Shown: positions 21,550 through 32,438 of the stretch, piece by piece
Position numbering within the stretch: the first letter of the stretch is position 1
Layout: the number at the start of each line of letters is the position of its first letter
Origin: Acanthosepion lycidas
Taxonomy: Eukaryota; Mollusca; Cephalopoda; Sepiida; Sepiidae
NCBI GenBank assembly: GCA_963932145.1
Contig: OZ010574.1
Span: forward strand, 62,956,878-63,020,877
Length of the DNA stretch: 64,000 nt
Direction of reading: 5' to 3'
Notes under the pieces: model-generated
The model's database searches: none
What the model was told of the DNA's origin: nothing
The model's input: only the letters and a program-made list of their open reading frames with translations
Translations under genes and position numbers: made by a program

Positions 21550-22130
21550 AGTTTACATACAAAAATAGAAAGAGGAGTAAGACAAGAATGTATTTTCTCA
21601 CCTGACTTATTCAACATATATAGTGAGGTGATTCTTGGAGAATTAGAAAACCTGTCAGGATTCATTATTGGTGGCCATGATCTTAACAACATAAGATATA
21701 CAAATGACATAGTGTTGATAGAAGTTATAGAAAAGAAACTAGAGGAACTCCTACAGAAGGTAGTGAAGGAAAGTGAGAAGAAAGGAGTAAACATCAATTG
21801 TAAGAAGACAGAATGTATAAGTTGTCAGCAAAAAGAAGTGCCCAACATGCAGCCTGCAAGGATCAGAAGGAGAGAGTTGAAATTTCTAGGATACATCATG
21901 AGGAAAGAGGGCTTAGAAAATTGATACTTATAGGGACATGTTGACAGCAAGTGGGACAGAAGAAAGCAGCATATAACCTACCAGATGAGCTTGTGTAAAT
22001 GGTTAGACGAACAGGGCTTAGGAGAGATAGTGAAAAGACAAAATTTACTAATGGCTACAAAGTACATGAAATTTTGGAGAACCATGATAGCCCACTTCCT
22101 AATCAGACATGGCACATATAATAAGAACAA
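21550..22130 (+). mobile_element. RTE-like LINE (family R), palm to 3' end
   Basis: Frames give RKRSKTRMYFLT-like start, then ILGELENLSGFIIGGHDLNN, IRYTNDIVLI (YADD is replaced by YTND), KKLEELLQKVVKESEKKG, NINCKKTE, and RRELKFLGYIMRKEGLEN. Between KEVPN and the LKFLG block, about 100 residues are deleted. The 3' end runs directly into a 5S-like sequence at 22131. Confidence 0.8.
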
Positions 22131-22239
22131 GCTTATGGCCATATCATGTTGAAATACTTGTTCACTGAAATTAAGCAATGTTGAGTCTTATCAGTATCTA
22201 GATGGGTGACCGCTTGGGAATACCAGGTGCTGTAAGCTT
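22131..22239 (+). ncRNA. 5S rRNA-derived sequence (not a functional gene)
   Basis: GCTTATGGCCATATCATG, then AAATTAAGCAATGTTGAG, TAGATGGGTGACCGCTTGGG and AATACCAGGTGCTGTAAGCT follow the 5S rRNA order from 5' end to 3' end, including the internal control region. It is ~109 bp; about 10 bases are missing near the AACACCGGTTCTC region, and many changes are scattered, so it is a pol III promoter relic rather than a ribosomal gene. Confidence 0.8.
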
Positions 22240-22497
22240 GGGTGTAAAGGTGGCGTGATGGATAACTGCTTAGAATTAGTAATCGAAGACTTGAGCTGAA
22301 ATTCCAGTCGAGTTCATTGCATTCACTTAGGCACAAATATCCTGGGGAAAGGTATGATCCACTTCTTCTCATCAGCTATGGGTTAAATAGCAGGACAGAC
22401 AGGGTCCTATAGATTTGTTCAGCAACCATATAATCATGGATCATATAACAGCAGCGTACTGTAGGAATTCTTCTACCAAGTCAATCATGAAATAAAA
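22131..22497 (+). mobile_element. Hybrid SINE with 5S rRNA-like head and tRNA-like part
   Basis: A 5S-like segment (22131-22239) is followed immediately by a tRNA-SINE: GGTGGCGTGATGGATAACTG (A-box-like), GAGCTGAAATTCCAGT (B-box-like), then the family body (TTCATTGCATTCACTTAGGC, CTATGGGTTAAATAGCAGGA, TACTGTAGGAATT, TCAATCATGAAAT). The same order appears at 61515-61835. Confidence 0.75.
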
Positions 22498-23435
22498 ACA
22501 CAAACATGCCTCCTGAAAGGCACCTAAAGAAAGAACTGCTTAGGATGTTGAGCTTGCAGCCTGCTGGCAGTAATTTTGATAATTGACTTTTACTTTAAAA
22601 ATCACCTTGTAAATTATTTCATGAAAATCCTGATTGGAGGTGGTAGTTGCTTACTAGTTGAGGTGCCTGATACCTATTCATTCCTGAATCTTAGAATGAC
22701 CTCTAAGTGACCCAAGAATAAAACACATAATGTACATTATATTGAAGAAAATCTATTATAATATGTCATTGTATTGCAACTTTAATTTCCGTATGTACTC
22801 ATCAGCAAGTGAATATCAAACAATATGAGTGTTGATATTTATAATTCTCTTTATTAACAGCTCATATCAGAAAGTAAATGAAAAGGATATCTCTTCTCTC
22901 TATACTTTGATTTATTCAGACTATTGTTCTCATCTTTCATTGTTTTGACCAATCTTCAGTATCTATTACTTTTCACTGATATGTGATATTTGTTGATTAT
23001 TATGTTATTTTTCCCCTATAATGTCATTTCTTGTTCATTCATGTTCAACCTGAGTATATTAATTTGCTACCTGATCCAGTGATTGAACTCATAACCACCA
23101 GATAACAACAACACTTGATGAACCACATTCATTAGGTTTTAATACATTGGCTTTTCTGTATCCTTTAATTTTTAGGTTTAAAGATTTAATAAATTGAGAT
23201 AATAATTACATTTTTATTTTTCTCCTTTCTTAAAAACAATGTTGAATGCTCACTACCAATCAAAAATTGAATTTATACGAGGACTTTTGAAACATTATTT
23301 TCAATGAAAATCTTTCTTATTTGATGCTTCAATCTAACATTCGTCAAACTACTTTTTCATAAGTGACCATTACCAAATGAAAAGATGGGAATATGGCAAC
23401 ATTAAGGAAGAGTTTTTAAATTTTACTTCCATCCA
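22498..23435. other. AT-rich DNA without recognised feature
   Basis: No coding or repeat signal recognised. Confidence 0.5.
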
Positions 23436-23830
23436 TAATGTTTGAAATTCTCCACCATGGGTGTAAATGCAGATTTAAGAAGGATAATTTTTAAAATTCC
23501 ATTCTGTGGATGCAAATTTGCATCTAAGAAACATTATTTTTGCAATTGTGTTCTGTGGATGTAAATTTACATTAAAGGTACATAATGTTTGAAATTCTCT
23601 TCTGAGGATGTAAATTTACATTAAAGTACATAATGTTTGAAATTCTCTTCTGGGGATGCAAATTTACTTTTAAAAAACATAATTTTTGCAATTCTCTCCT
23701 ATGGATATAAATTTAAATTTAAGAAGCATAATATTTGAAATTCCCTTTTGTGAATACAAATTTACATTTGAATAATGTTTGAAATTCTCTTCCATGAGTG
23801 TAAATTTACTTTGAAACATAATGTAAAATC
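23436..23830 (+). repeat. Degenerate tandem repeat, about seven units of 50-60 bp
   Basis: Units read CATAATGTTTGAAATTCTC, then TTCTGTGGATGTAAATTTAC and ATTTAAGAA. Starts are near 23436, 23490, 23542, 23580, 23626, 23679, 23726 and 23775. The spacing varies through small indels. Confidence 0.85.
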
Positions 23831-25158
23831 TCAAATTGTTTTCCTTAAAACTTTCAATTCATGAAGATTTAGACTCAAACAAGAAACTGAAAATTTACCA
23901 CCATTAATTGAATTGCATAGTTTTTGACCTCTTTAAGACAGAAGATCCTTGACTTGGCTGACTTTCAGTAACTCAAAGAATATGTATGAATAGGGAACAT
24001 TTTCTGACCTTGATTTCTTATGTAATTCTTAATAAATACATAACAATCAAAATGGCTTCTATGCAGTCTGGTACATTTTTTAAATGTAGTTCACTTTAAG
24101 ACAGAAGACCCTCTTACTTGGTCGACTTACGCGAAAATATCTGTATTCAATGATAACAACTTTTTTTTTTTTAAATTGTAGATACTAAATACACCGATTA
24201 TAACTTCCATTGATGAAAAATGTTTTCAATGTTAATATAATTGAATTAGGCTAAATGTAACAAGATGTCTATTGGTCTGATTAGGCTGGAGGCAAAATTA
24301 GTCAGAGAATGATGGATAAAACAAATGAACAATACAAAGAAAAGGGAAAAAAAAAGTATTTATTTTGGCAACCAGCCCAGAGTCAAGAGTTGGTTAGTCA
24401 GTCAAGCATAATTTGATGCCAAAAGTAAAGCAAAAAGTATGACAGCACCACAAGCAAGATGGCGTCTGACAAAGCACATATGGTTGGTTCCTAATTTTGT
24501 TAGCGTCATCTTATCAAAGGCTGTTTTCAGCCATTTTGAGTTTTAAACAAGAGGCCCCTCTTATACAGAAATAAACATGGGTTATGTTTTCAGCACAGCC
24601 CATTATTCTTGCGTTGCACACACAGTTGCAAGATATGCATTTTTTATTTGACTGTCATTCATTCTCAGTAGCTCTCGAATCCCTAGAAAGCAGCTAAGAC
24701 ACAACAGGAGAGTGAATCTTGATAATGCCCATTACCAAGCAGTAACTGCCACACACCGTGTAAAGAATTGCTGTTTGCTGGGGTTTATGAAAAATTCCTA
24801 TCAGAATGTTCTACTTTGTCTTGAAGCATGCTCATTTTTGTGTGAAGAATACAGAATTGTAAAGTGAACTCGTGAGAAAGTCGAGATCTCCTGCTGTCTT
24901 TTTCAGTAAATGTATACAGCACATCTTTCTGACATGAGGTGTCTGGACTGGGCTGACCTTCCCTACATTGCAACAAGAGGTCACTTGATGCTCTCTACTT
25001 CAAATGTAAGAGTGGAAAGAGCTCTTCATTTGAAATTAATTTTTTAGAGTAAAAAAATCTCCTTACCATAAGATGCTAACATGAAAACGAAAAGAATGCT
25101 CCTGGCAGAAATAATATTTTTATATTTTTGGCTCTGACTGAAATACAGAAAAAGTCAG

Positions 25159-25162
<4 letters not shown>
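23831..25162. other. AT-rich DNA without recognised feature
   Basis: Two related short blocks (GACAGAAGATCC with TTGACTTGG at 23937, and GACAGAAGACCC with TTACTTGG at 24100) hint at an old duplication. No coding motif was recognised in 24.4-25.0 kb. Confidence 0.45.

Positions 25163-25204
<42 letters not shown>
25163..25204. repeat. (TA)n microsatellite
   Basis: About 21 TA units. Confidence 0.95.
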
Positions 25205-25207
<3 letters not shown>

Positions 25208-25829
25208 ATTATTTTTTTCCTTAAAGAATTTCAAACAAATCTTTGTTTTTGCTATGAGGGATAAAGTGTTTCATAAAGTTTGAGTTACATGAGATGAAAG
25301 AAAGATTTTCAAATTCAACTGTGATGGTAATCAGTTTTTGATCTTCTTCTATATGCCATGTCTCTTCAAGACATAAGCGATCATTGTTCTCCACAATTTC
25401 CAATCTTTCTTAGCACTAAACAATGTCTAAATTTTTTACCATCCCTCTTCCTCACTGTTCTGCCATCCATTCATAAAAGTTTGTTAGATAGGTACTTGTT
25501 ACTTTCCCTGGCCCTCTTGACTTGAGTATGTCCTGTGAGTGTTCAATTTTCCAAGCCTTCTTTCCTCATAATCTTCCCTAAAAATTTCAGCTGTTCTTTT
25601 GGATTTTATGTATAACTGTCCATTTTTTGTTTCCTGATGCACTGCTTACATATTCTATAAATTACATTATCAGCATCCTTCTGTAGAACCTAATCTTCAT
25701 TGTCTCAATCTTTTTTTTATCTGGAAAATTGTCAAGTATTCACTACCATATAGAAAGATTGATATTACATAGAAGTTTGTTAAATAATTGTATAGCAGAC
25801 TATTATTTTTTAGAGATTTGTATTTCTCT

Positions 25830-26239
25830 TCTGACTTTGTCATTTTGACCTTTGAGGTCAGACACAGGAAAACAAAGGCAGTCGTTTTTGATTGGCTAAA
25901 ACTAGCATGGGAATGACGGATATAGAAAGGGATTCCAGGGAGTTAAGTTTTACATGGTGAACAATGTAAACATGTTAAAATCTTGTCTTGGAACTTGCTC
26001 TCCAGTTGTGGTGGGGTGAGAGCTACCGAGAAATGTACACATGTATATGTTTAATAAAGTAGTAAGTCAAAATTCCATTTGTTGATGTCTTTTTATCTTT
26101 GGACTCTAAAAACATTTCACTTCACAGCCGGAAGATGATAGAAAGAAGAATGCAATATATGAGTGAATCAAGACCGTCACCCCCAAGACCAACCACCAGC
26201 AAAGTGAGATTTAACAAGTTCAGGACTGTTTCTATTGAA
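25830..26239 (+). mobile_element. Insertion with LTR-like and gag-start-like features
   Basis: The block breaks a LINE. It contains an inverted CCAAT (GATTGGC), AATAAAG near 26052, and, from ATG at 26159, an open reading MSESRPSPPRPTTSKVRFNK that runs to the LINE junction. An 8-bp ATTTCTCT is present on both sides (25822, 26240). It may be the left end of an LTR element, but the family is unknown. Confidence 0.35.
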
Positions 26240-26293
26240 ATTTCTCTGCTTCTTAATACTTTATATAGTTTTTAGACAGCATCACTTGCTATT

Positions 26294-26473
26294 TGTTATG
26301 GTGAAACACACCTATTCTATAGTTAATAGACTCTCCCACCTATAATAAGTAGGAGTAGTAATAGTAACGGTCAGTCAGCCAGTTGGTCCGTCAGTCGATG
26401 TCGGATGACAGTCGAATACGAAAGTATCAGCGACCACGACCAGATTGCTCTGCGTAAAACCAAGTTCCTAACA
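26294..26473 (+). mobile_element. Probable short solo LTR, 180 bp
   Basis: It starts TGTTATGGTG and ends CCTAACA, giving inverted TGTTA/TAACA termini, and it interrupts the LINE. The flanks (CTATT, TTTTG) do not form a clear target duplication. The termini resemble those of 50133-50369. Confidence 0.45.
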
Positions 26474-26713
26474 TTTTGTATGTCGAACCTATTCTAGGAC
26501 TGACTCAGTACAAATACAATCCTCCACTGCAAAATAACTCCACAACACTATTCCACTGGACCTTTGTATTTTGGGGTTGGATTTTCCATCATCTGTTAAA
26601 ACGCTTCCCAGATATTTAAAATTCTGTACTTTTTGAATTTTGACATATCTAATTTCTAGCTCGTGTCTTGGGATGTTATTTTGCTGATAACCATACATTC
26701 TGTTTTCATGCAA

Positions 26714-26838
26714 AATTTGATAAATGGGCTAAAATGTATGGTTGAATAATTTTCTTTTTATACTCAAACAAAGAAGAATGAAAATGATTTGTTTTAAGAA
26801 GAAAACAAACATCAACATATACATAATATATATATACA

Positions 26839-26876
<38 letters not shown>

Positions 26877-27500
26877 GAAAATATAGATTAAATCAGGCAG
26901 AATGATTGGATGAGAAATAAGTTGGACATTTTTACAAATTTGATACATTTTGTTATATTTATTTAGCTTAACCAGAAATCATTCAACTGAAATATATCTG
27001 ATGATATATTGTTTCAAATTTTCTGTATTCATGGGATTAGTGTGTTCAGTGTAGGAGACAGACCATTTATAAATAGACAGTATAGACATAAGAATCAATA
27101 TTAATTAGAAAATCATACTTTAATTAAAATAGACAGCAATTTACTAAGACAAAAGTGTATAGAATGTGCTTTAATCACTAGATTATACATAAAACTTTAT
27201 GTCCAAGTTCTTATAATATTTCACCTTTCTTGGCAGATTTTCTACTATCACAATGTGGGATATTTAATAACAAACGTGTTAAAAACATAAGCAAAAAGAA
27301 AAAGAAACTAAATGAAACTTGCTAGACACATATTTAAAAATTAGATTAAGTTTAAAATTCCCACCAACCCCTTTTTTTTCATGTACATTTTTTTATGTCA
27401 AGGTGAACAACACTTTAGTCCAATGAAGTGTTAAAGGATAAATGTATTACAGAAAAGATTTTTTCCACATTGTTAATAATTTTCCTAAAACACATATAAT
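26714..27500. other. AT-rich DNA with a (TA)n tract
   Basis: TA run at 26826-26872. A 65-bp block at 27037-27107 (TCAGTGTAGGAGACAGAC, then ATAGACAGTATAGACATAA) recurs at 28281-28348, on the far side of the Helitron candidate. Otherwise nothing recognised. Confidence 0.55.
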
Positions 27501-28272
27501 TCTCTATCTATAAAAGGTAGGATGTGTATGTTTGTGTGTGTGTGTGTGTGTAATGAATGCACAGCCGCAATTTTCGACAGGTTTGCACCAAAATTTACAT
27601 GCACATGCTCCAAGTTAGTAGGAAGGTCAAGACTGACTTTGCATTTCCCAACTCCCATTGATAGTGGAAATAATTGATTTTTTCATGCTTCTATGGCAGT
27701 TTTCTTGTAGTTTGTGGCCATTTTCTACTGGCCAGTGCTGGCTGGCACAAATAGGCAGGAAGATTCTAGTGGCCAGTGTGAGAGCCAACAGCTGACTGAC
27801 ATGAATGTTAACTAGCATGCTAGCATGCAAAAAAATCGATAGCTGCATTCGTCACAAGTGGCAAAAATTTAAATCTGCATGGCACTTTACTCCAATTGGC
27901 TCATTCGCTTGCTTAAACTCAACGTTGATTCTGATTCTGCAGAACTGGGTTGGGTGTGAAAAAGTATTTGTTGTTAACATTCTTTTTCATTTGGTTTTTC
28001 CAGTTACGAGTCCTTTTTTAAAGCTGATCATTTTGTGTTCATTTGGTTTAGTTCTTTTTTCGTAACAGATTTAATCTTTAGTATAGAGCTTAGAAAAAAA
28101 TTTGCAGTGTGAGATAAGCAAGAAGTAAGGCATGTAGCAACATCAGCATGACAAAGGGCACTACTTTAAAGGAAAGGAAAAGCAAAAATATTTTAAGTCA
28201 AGTGATAGTGATTGCTGTATGAGTCGTACGATTTTTGAATCAAGCACGGGCAACGCCGGGCCATGCTCCTAG
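27501..28272 (+). mobile_element. Probable non-autonomous Helitron, 772 bp
   Basis: The 3' end has a GC-rich hairpin-like CACGGGCAACGCCGGG followed after about ten bases by CTAG and T, the layout of Helitron termini. The 5' end reads TCTCTATCTATAAAAGG, starting with TC. No Rep/helicase coding sequence is present. No terminal inverted repeats or target duplication were seen, as expected for this class. The base before the 5' end is T rather than the usual A. Confidence 0.6.
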
Positions 28273-28354
28273 TATACATATATTCAGTATTAGAGACAGA
28301 ACATATATAGATAGACAGTATGGTCATAATTATCAATAATGTGTGAAGCTGGGA

Positions 28355-28960
28355 ATAGTGGTTTATTCCTTATTTCCTGTTTAGGATTGGGTTTCCTTCT
28401 AAAGTCTACTTTAACTCTATACTTCTAATGTCTCCATCTAAACTCTGAAATTGTATTTACTATTTATTTATTTATTTTTCCCTGAATAAAAGTAGATACA
28501 TTTGCCTACCACCCAGTTTACACTTCTCCCTAGTCTATTGAACAGGAGTAGAGGTTTATCCCTTGTTTCCGGTTCTTACTAAAGTCTACTTTAATTTTAT
28601 ACTTTTCATGTCTCCAACTCTGAAATTTTATTTACTATTTATTTTTTTCCTTAATAGGAGTAGATATGTTTGCCTATTGCCCAGTTTACACTCCTCCCTG
28701 GTCTATTGAAGATTTATCCTTTGTTTCTTGTTTAGGATTGGGTTTTCAGTTCCTTCTAAAATTTACTTCAACTCTGTACTTCTAATGTCTTTACCTAAAC
28801 TCTGAAATTTTATTTACTATTTATTACTAAATTTTTTTCCTCACTAGGATTAGGTAGATATAGATATTGTCTGGTTCACAATCCTCTCTGGCCTTTTGAA
28901 AAGGAGTAGAGGTTTATCTTTTGTTTCCTGTTTAAGATTTAGTTTCCAGTTCTTTTCAAT
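28355..28960 (+). repeat. Tandem repeat, about three units of 160-200 bp
   Basis: Units start near 28355, 28549, 28708 and 28907 with GGTTTATCCTTTGTTTCCTG, and carry CTACTTTAACTCTATACTTC, CTGAAATTTTATTTACTAT, GAGTAGATAT and ACACTCCTCCCTGGTCTATT. The fourth unit is partial and grades into a LINE 3' end. Confidence 0.85.
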
Positions 28961-29040
28961 CTCTCTCAATCCCAGTAGCCACTTGCATCTTCGTGGCCTT
29001 ATCGCCTTGCTTGGGGAGAATTCATTAAAAAAAACAAAAA
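28961..29040 (+). mobile_element. LINE family J 3' end
   Basis: CACTTGCATCTTCGTGGCC, GCCTTGCTTGGGGAGAA and an A-run form the terminal block seen in the other family J copies. The upstream coding part is missing, so it is a short remnant. Confidence 0.6.
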
Positions 29041-29489
29041 AACTTCAGATCATGCAGTGTTGATACCTTTGTTCACACTATCTGTGTATATATGTATTTG
29101 TTTTTTTTTGTGTGATTTTCATGTGACACAACACTATAAAGATAAAAATAAAATCTTTAATAATGGTTTACAAAAGTTAGACATATTCTAAAGACGCTGG
29201 ACAATTCTCCCTAGAAAACATCCCCAACAAAATGCATAAAAAATTGGGTGCATTTTGCTTTGTGTCAACGTGTTTATTATTTGTTGCTTCTGCCTTGTAT
29301 TATACAGAAGTGTTTATCTCCCTAGAAACCAAAATAATTAAGAACTAAATGATATATCTGTAATATTTTAGATGGTTATTTGAAAACACTCACGGTAATA
29401 ATACTGTGCAAGTAATCATCGTCTGTTTTGATTTGGATGTGCACTGCAAGTTAGGAGTACTTCTATTCTTCAGCATGTCTGCTTATTTC
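29041..29489. other. AT-rich DNA without recognised feature
   Basis: No coding or repeat signal recognised. Confidence 0.5.
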
Positions 29490-29805
29490 TTCAACACTCA
29501 CAGAACCAATCTGTGGTTTATACTACAATTATGCAGAGAACAGTTATAGAAAATAAACTACAGGTACTCATGTAAAATTTAGTAAAGGAAGGTAAGAAGG
29601 AAGTATTAACCATCATTTGAAAAGACAATGCATGATTGTCAGAAAGAGAAACAGTTTAAAATGTGAACTAGAATTTGGAGACACCAAAATCAAGCAAGTA
29701 TAAAAATTTAAACATCTGTCAGAAGATGGGAAATATCATACCAAAACCCAAAGGTGCATTGAAATATCAAAAGAAACCTTCCAGAAGTTAAGCAAACTGT
29801 TAAAG
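29490..29805 (+). mobile_element. RTE-like LINE (family R) fragment
   Basis: AGTAAAGGAAGGTAAGAAGG, then GACACCAAAATCAAGCAAG, CAAAGGTGCATTGAAAT and CCTTCCAGAAGTTAAGC follow the family order between the palm and the C-terminal block. It is broken by stops. Confidence 0.6.
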
Positions 29806-29814
29806 AAAAGAAAG

Positions 29815-30350
29815 TGAAGATTATGAGGATGAGGAGGATAGATAATGATTGTCCTTTGGCATGAAGTGGTTAAGATTGTAGTGTTCAGGGAAGCATCGAC
29901 ACAGAATTCTGTATCATGAAGTAAAAGATCTTGTTGGGTAGAAAAATGAGTGGACCTTTGTTCATACAATTAGAATATGGAAGAAATGAGGGTAATTTGA
30001 CTCTGTGAAAGTGGCATGTCATGTTCTAGCAGTAAAGGTCTGAATGTGTGGAACTAAGAAAAGAGCTCTTCTGAACATGGAAATAGTGACAGAGTTGCAG
30101 TAGGCATGCAATGTTGCTCCAGTTGGAAATGGTCCGCAGAGGGGGGAATGTCTTTCCCCACAATACTGCACAAATGATTTTGAAATCTCTCAAGTCTGAA
30201 AAGTCAGGATTGAGCAGCTATGGCCCAGATATGGTGCCAATACTCCATTTTTGGTCTAATCTGACACTTGTAAAGATCAAGCACAGCAGAATGAGTCAGA
30301 TACTTTGTGGGGTAATAGAACGAACCAGAAAGTTTTCCAGCATTTTTATC
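29815..30350 (-). mobile_element. LINE family J fragment, minus strand
   Basis: AAGATTATGAGGATGAGGA, AAGATTGTAGTGTTCAGGGA and GAGTGGACCTTTGTTCAT match 43640-43960 and 53600-54100. On the minus strand these are the 3' coding and tail blocks of the family. A (TA)n tract and a mariner follow. Confidence 0.6.
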
Positions 30351-30357
30351 AGTGGAT

Positions 30358-30358
30358 T

Positions 30359-30412
<54 letters not shown>

Positions 30413-30434
30413 GTGTGTGTGTGCGTGTGTGTGT
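30358..30434. repeat. (TA)n(GT)n microsatellite
   Basis: TA run at 30361-30409, then GT-rich sequence to 30434. Confidence 0.95.
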
Positions 30435-30780
30435 GAGGTGTAACAGCAAAATTATCCAACTCATATAACAGCATAATTGTTCATCCTATAAAATGTTTAA
30501 TGTCTAAAATACCACTAAACTAATTTAGCCATCTTGAAAACATTTATTGTAAGAATCACTGACAAACCCTTTGAGTTATTCAGGTAAAAAGAGAACAAGT
30601 TAAAATTGTTTTGTGTCAGATTCACTGTTTTTCCAACTGAGCAATGGTGAGAGGAAAAAGATCATTCTGACCTTCATTCAACATTCATACTCTGGCTTCC
30701 ATTCAAGAAACAGCAAGAGAATGGTGAATAAGTTTAAAAAAGTGGTAACAGTACAGAGGAAAAGTGAATTTTATTATAAA
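30430..30780 (+). mobile_element. Mariner-like family C, copy 1, truncated
   Basis: It shares with 58212-58790: GGTGTAACAGCA, GTTCATCCTATAAAATGTTT, AGAATCAC, TTTTTCCAACTGAGCAATGG, GTGAGAGGAAAAAGATCATT and GTGAATAAGTTTAAAAAAGT. These cover the left inverted terminus and the start of the transposase. It ends after the first ~50 codons. Confidence 0.65.
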
Positions 30781-31500
30781 TAGCTATTGGGTGGCATTTA
30801 AGTTAGTTCCTGTGGAGGAATCTTGGTTTGGTCATCATCACTGATATGTCACGGAAAGTGATATATTTGTATGAAGTAGCTAAGTGGATTTGGCTAATTA
30901 TAACCGAGTAGAATATGGTAGCAGTAATCAACTGGTACATGTCGTAATCGCAGGTAAGAAGTGTAGATCAATGGCGTAGTCCAATGGGCATCATTATAGA
31001 CTTAGCTCTCAGACTAAGGCTCTTGACTCTTCTACACGACGGACCCCAGCCAATCATATTCCAGTGATAGGGGAACACAGGTTTATGCATATTGCATTAT
31101 ATCAATCACAATAGCCAGGAACGAGTAGATGCAATGGACATCAATAAACTACAGAAGAAATCAAATTTGATAGCTGCATTTAAATATTGAATTAATGATT
31201 AAGCTTATCTTTTAAAAGTTCAATGATAATTTTTCTGCTGCCACTTGATGTAAAGATGATTTGATGTATGTAGATCCTTATTTTCCATACAAACAATTAT
31301 TTTTATTTCATAGGTGACAGAACAGGGGACAATATATAAGATAAAATTAATGTAGTGTAAAGATGAGAAAATAGAAATTAGAATTCGTTATATATTCAAC
31401 ATTTGAAGAGTTAGAGAAACATAATAGCTAATTAAGTAAAACCTATATTATGGAATCTATATGAATAAATGCGAAATTGAAACTCAATTCTCCCATGAAT
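30781..31500. other. Unassigned DNA with a faint tRNA-like block
   Basis: CAATGGCGTAGTCCAATGGGC near 30970 resembles a tRNA A-box region, and no B-box was found at the right place. Nothing else recognised. Confidence 0.4.
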
Positions 31501-31539
31501 TCTGAGATTAAAAAGACCCAGCTCTACTTTATAGTAATT

Positions 31540-31860
31540 TGGTATTTACTCAGGCCCTCACGAAGTTGCTTTGTGGCACAAGGTCAGCTTAATGTGAGGA
31601 ACCTGAGCATGTACACCTGGGCCATGAACAAAAATTCTCAGAGCCCCCACAACTGTCAGTTGCAATGGCTTTAGTGTGAGCACTGATCACTCTCTGTGAT
31701 GCAATGAGAGCAGCCTTGGGCAGATTTTCCCCAGGTCTGGGTACCTCTCAGTATAATTTTCCTTAGTTGTGACTCTGTCCTTTGATGAAGCTGCCCTTGA
31801 GTGCACTCTGCCCAAAGACAGAGGCACAACTGAGAGATGATAAATAATTGAGATCAATTT
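31540..31860. other. GC-richer island with an imperfect inverted repeat
   Basis: AGTTGTGACTCTGTCCTTTG (31765-31784) pairs with CAAAGACAGAGGCACAACT (31816-31834), enclosing GATGAAGCTGCCC and GCACTCTGCCC. Base composition differs from the surroundings. A similar stretch is near 47.77-47.85 kb. Frames are broken and no protein is recognised. Confidence 0.45.
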
Positions 31861-32225
31861 ACACACTAAAAGCTCAATATCTGTATTACATATTATCTAT
31901 TTCTAGACAATATCACTCTTCAGGTTTAACTAATTTGGATAATTTTCATTAATTAACTGTCCTTCATTACTGTTCTTTTATTCGAGTATTGTTTTGATTT
32001 TCATATCAAAAATATTTCTGTTGAGGAATATCATCTTATATAGTGCAGAAAAGTGTTTAAAATTTGCATTTTACTTGGTCTTCAACAAGTTGGCATCTAT
32101 TTGTAAGACTTTCCTTAACTATAACAAGCCAATTTATAAATGAAATGTTCATTTAAAATTTTTGTTTCAAAGATTTCAAGTAGTGAGTATATCTTACCTT
32201 GAAAGTGATATCGAGTGGGCAAAGC
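31861..32225. other. AT-rich DNA; possible Helitron 3' end at its right edge
   Basis: The last bases, GAGTGGGCAAAGCCTGCTAG, just before the TCTA microsatellite, resemble a decayed Helitron end, without a matching 5' end. Confidence 0.35.
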
Positions 32226-32234
32226 CTGCTAGTA

Positions 32235-32297
<63 letters not shown>

Positions 32298-32322
32298 TTT
32301 TATATATATATATATATATATA
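32226..32322. repeat. (TCTA)n(TA)n microsatellite
   Basis: TCTA units to about 32264, then interrupted TA runs. Confidence 0.95.
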
Positions 32323-32438
32323 ATACCTGATGTCTGGAGTGAATTTGAGACCAATAAATCATCAAAGAAAGATGGTGCTTTCTGAAGGCAACTGTTCAAT
32401 TTAACTGGAGGAAAAGATGAAAATATTACTAAAATATA

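Larger units (their letters stand above)
25290..26713 (-). mobile_element. RTE-like LINE (family R), minus strand, with two insertions
   Basis: The outer parts match the family on the minus strand: 25340-25830 (3' half) and 26480-26713, which reads MHENRMYGYQQNN, then VKIQKVQNFKYLGSVLTDDG and SNPKIQ. The piece at 26240-26293 joins them. Two foreign blocks interrupt it (25830-26239 and 26294-26473). Confidence 0.7.

Noticed and set aside
22131..22239. A functional 5S rRNA gene
   Set aside because: About ten internal bases are missing, changes are scattered, there is no T-run terminator, and it is fused to a tRNA-like SINE also found at 61.5 kb.
32190..32234. Second Helitron 3' end before the TCTA microsatellite
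   Set aside because: Only the last bases (GCCTGCTAGT) fit; the hairpin is weak and no 5' end was found.
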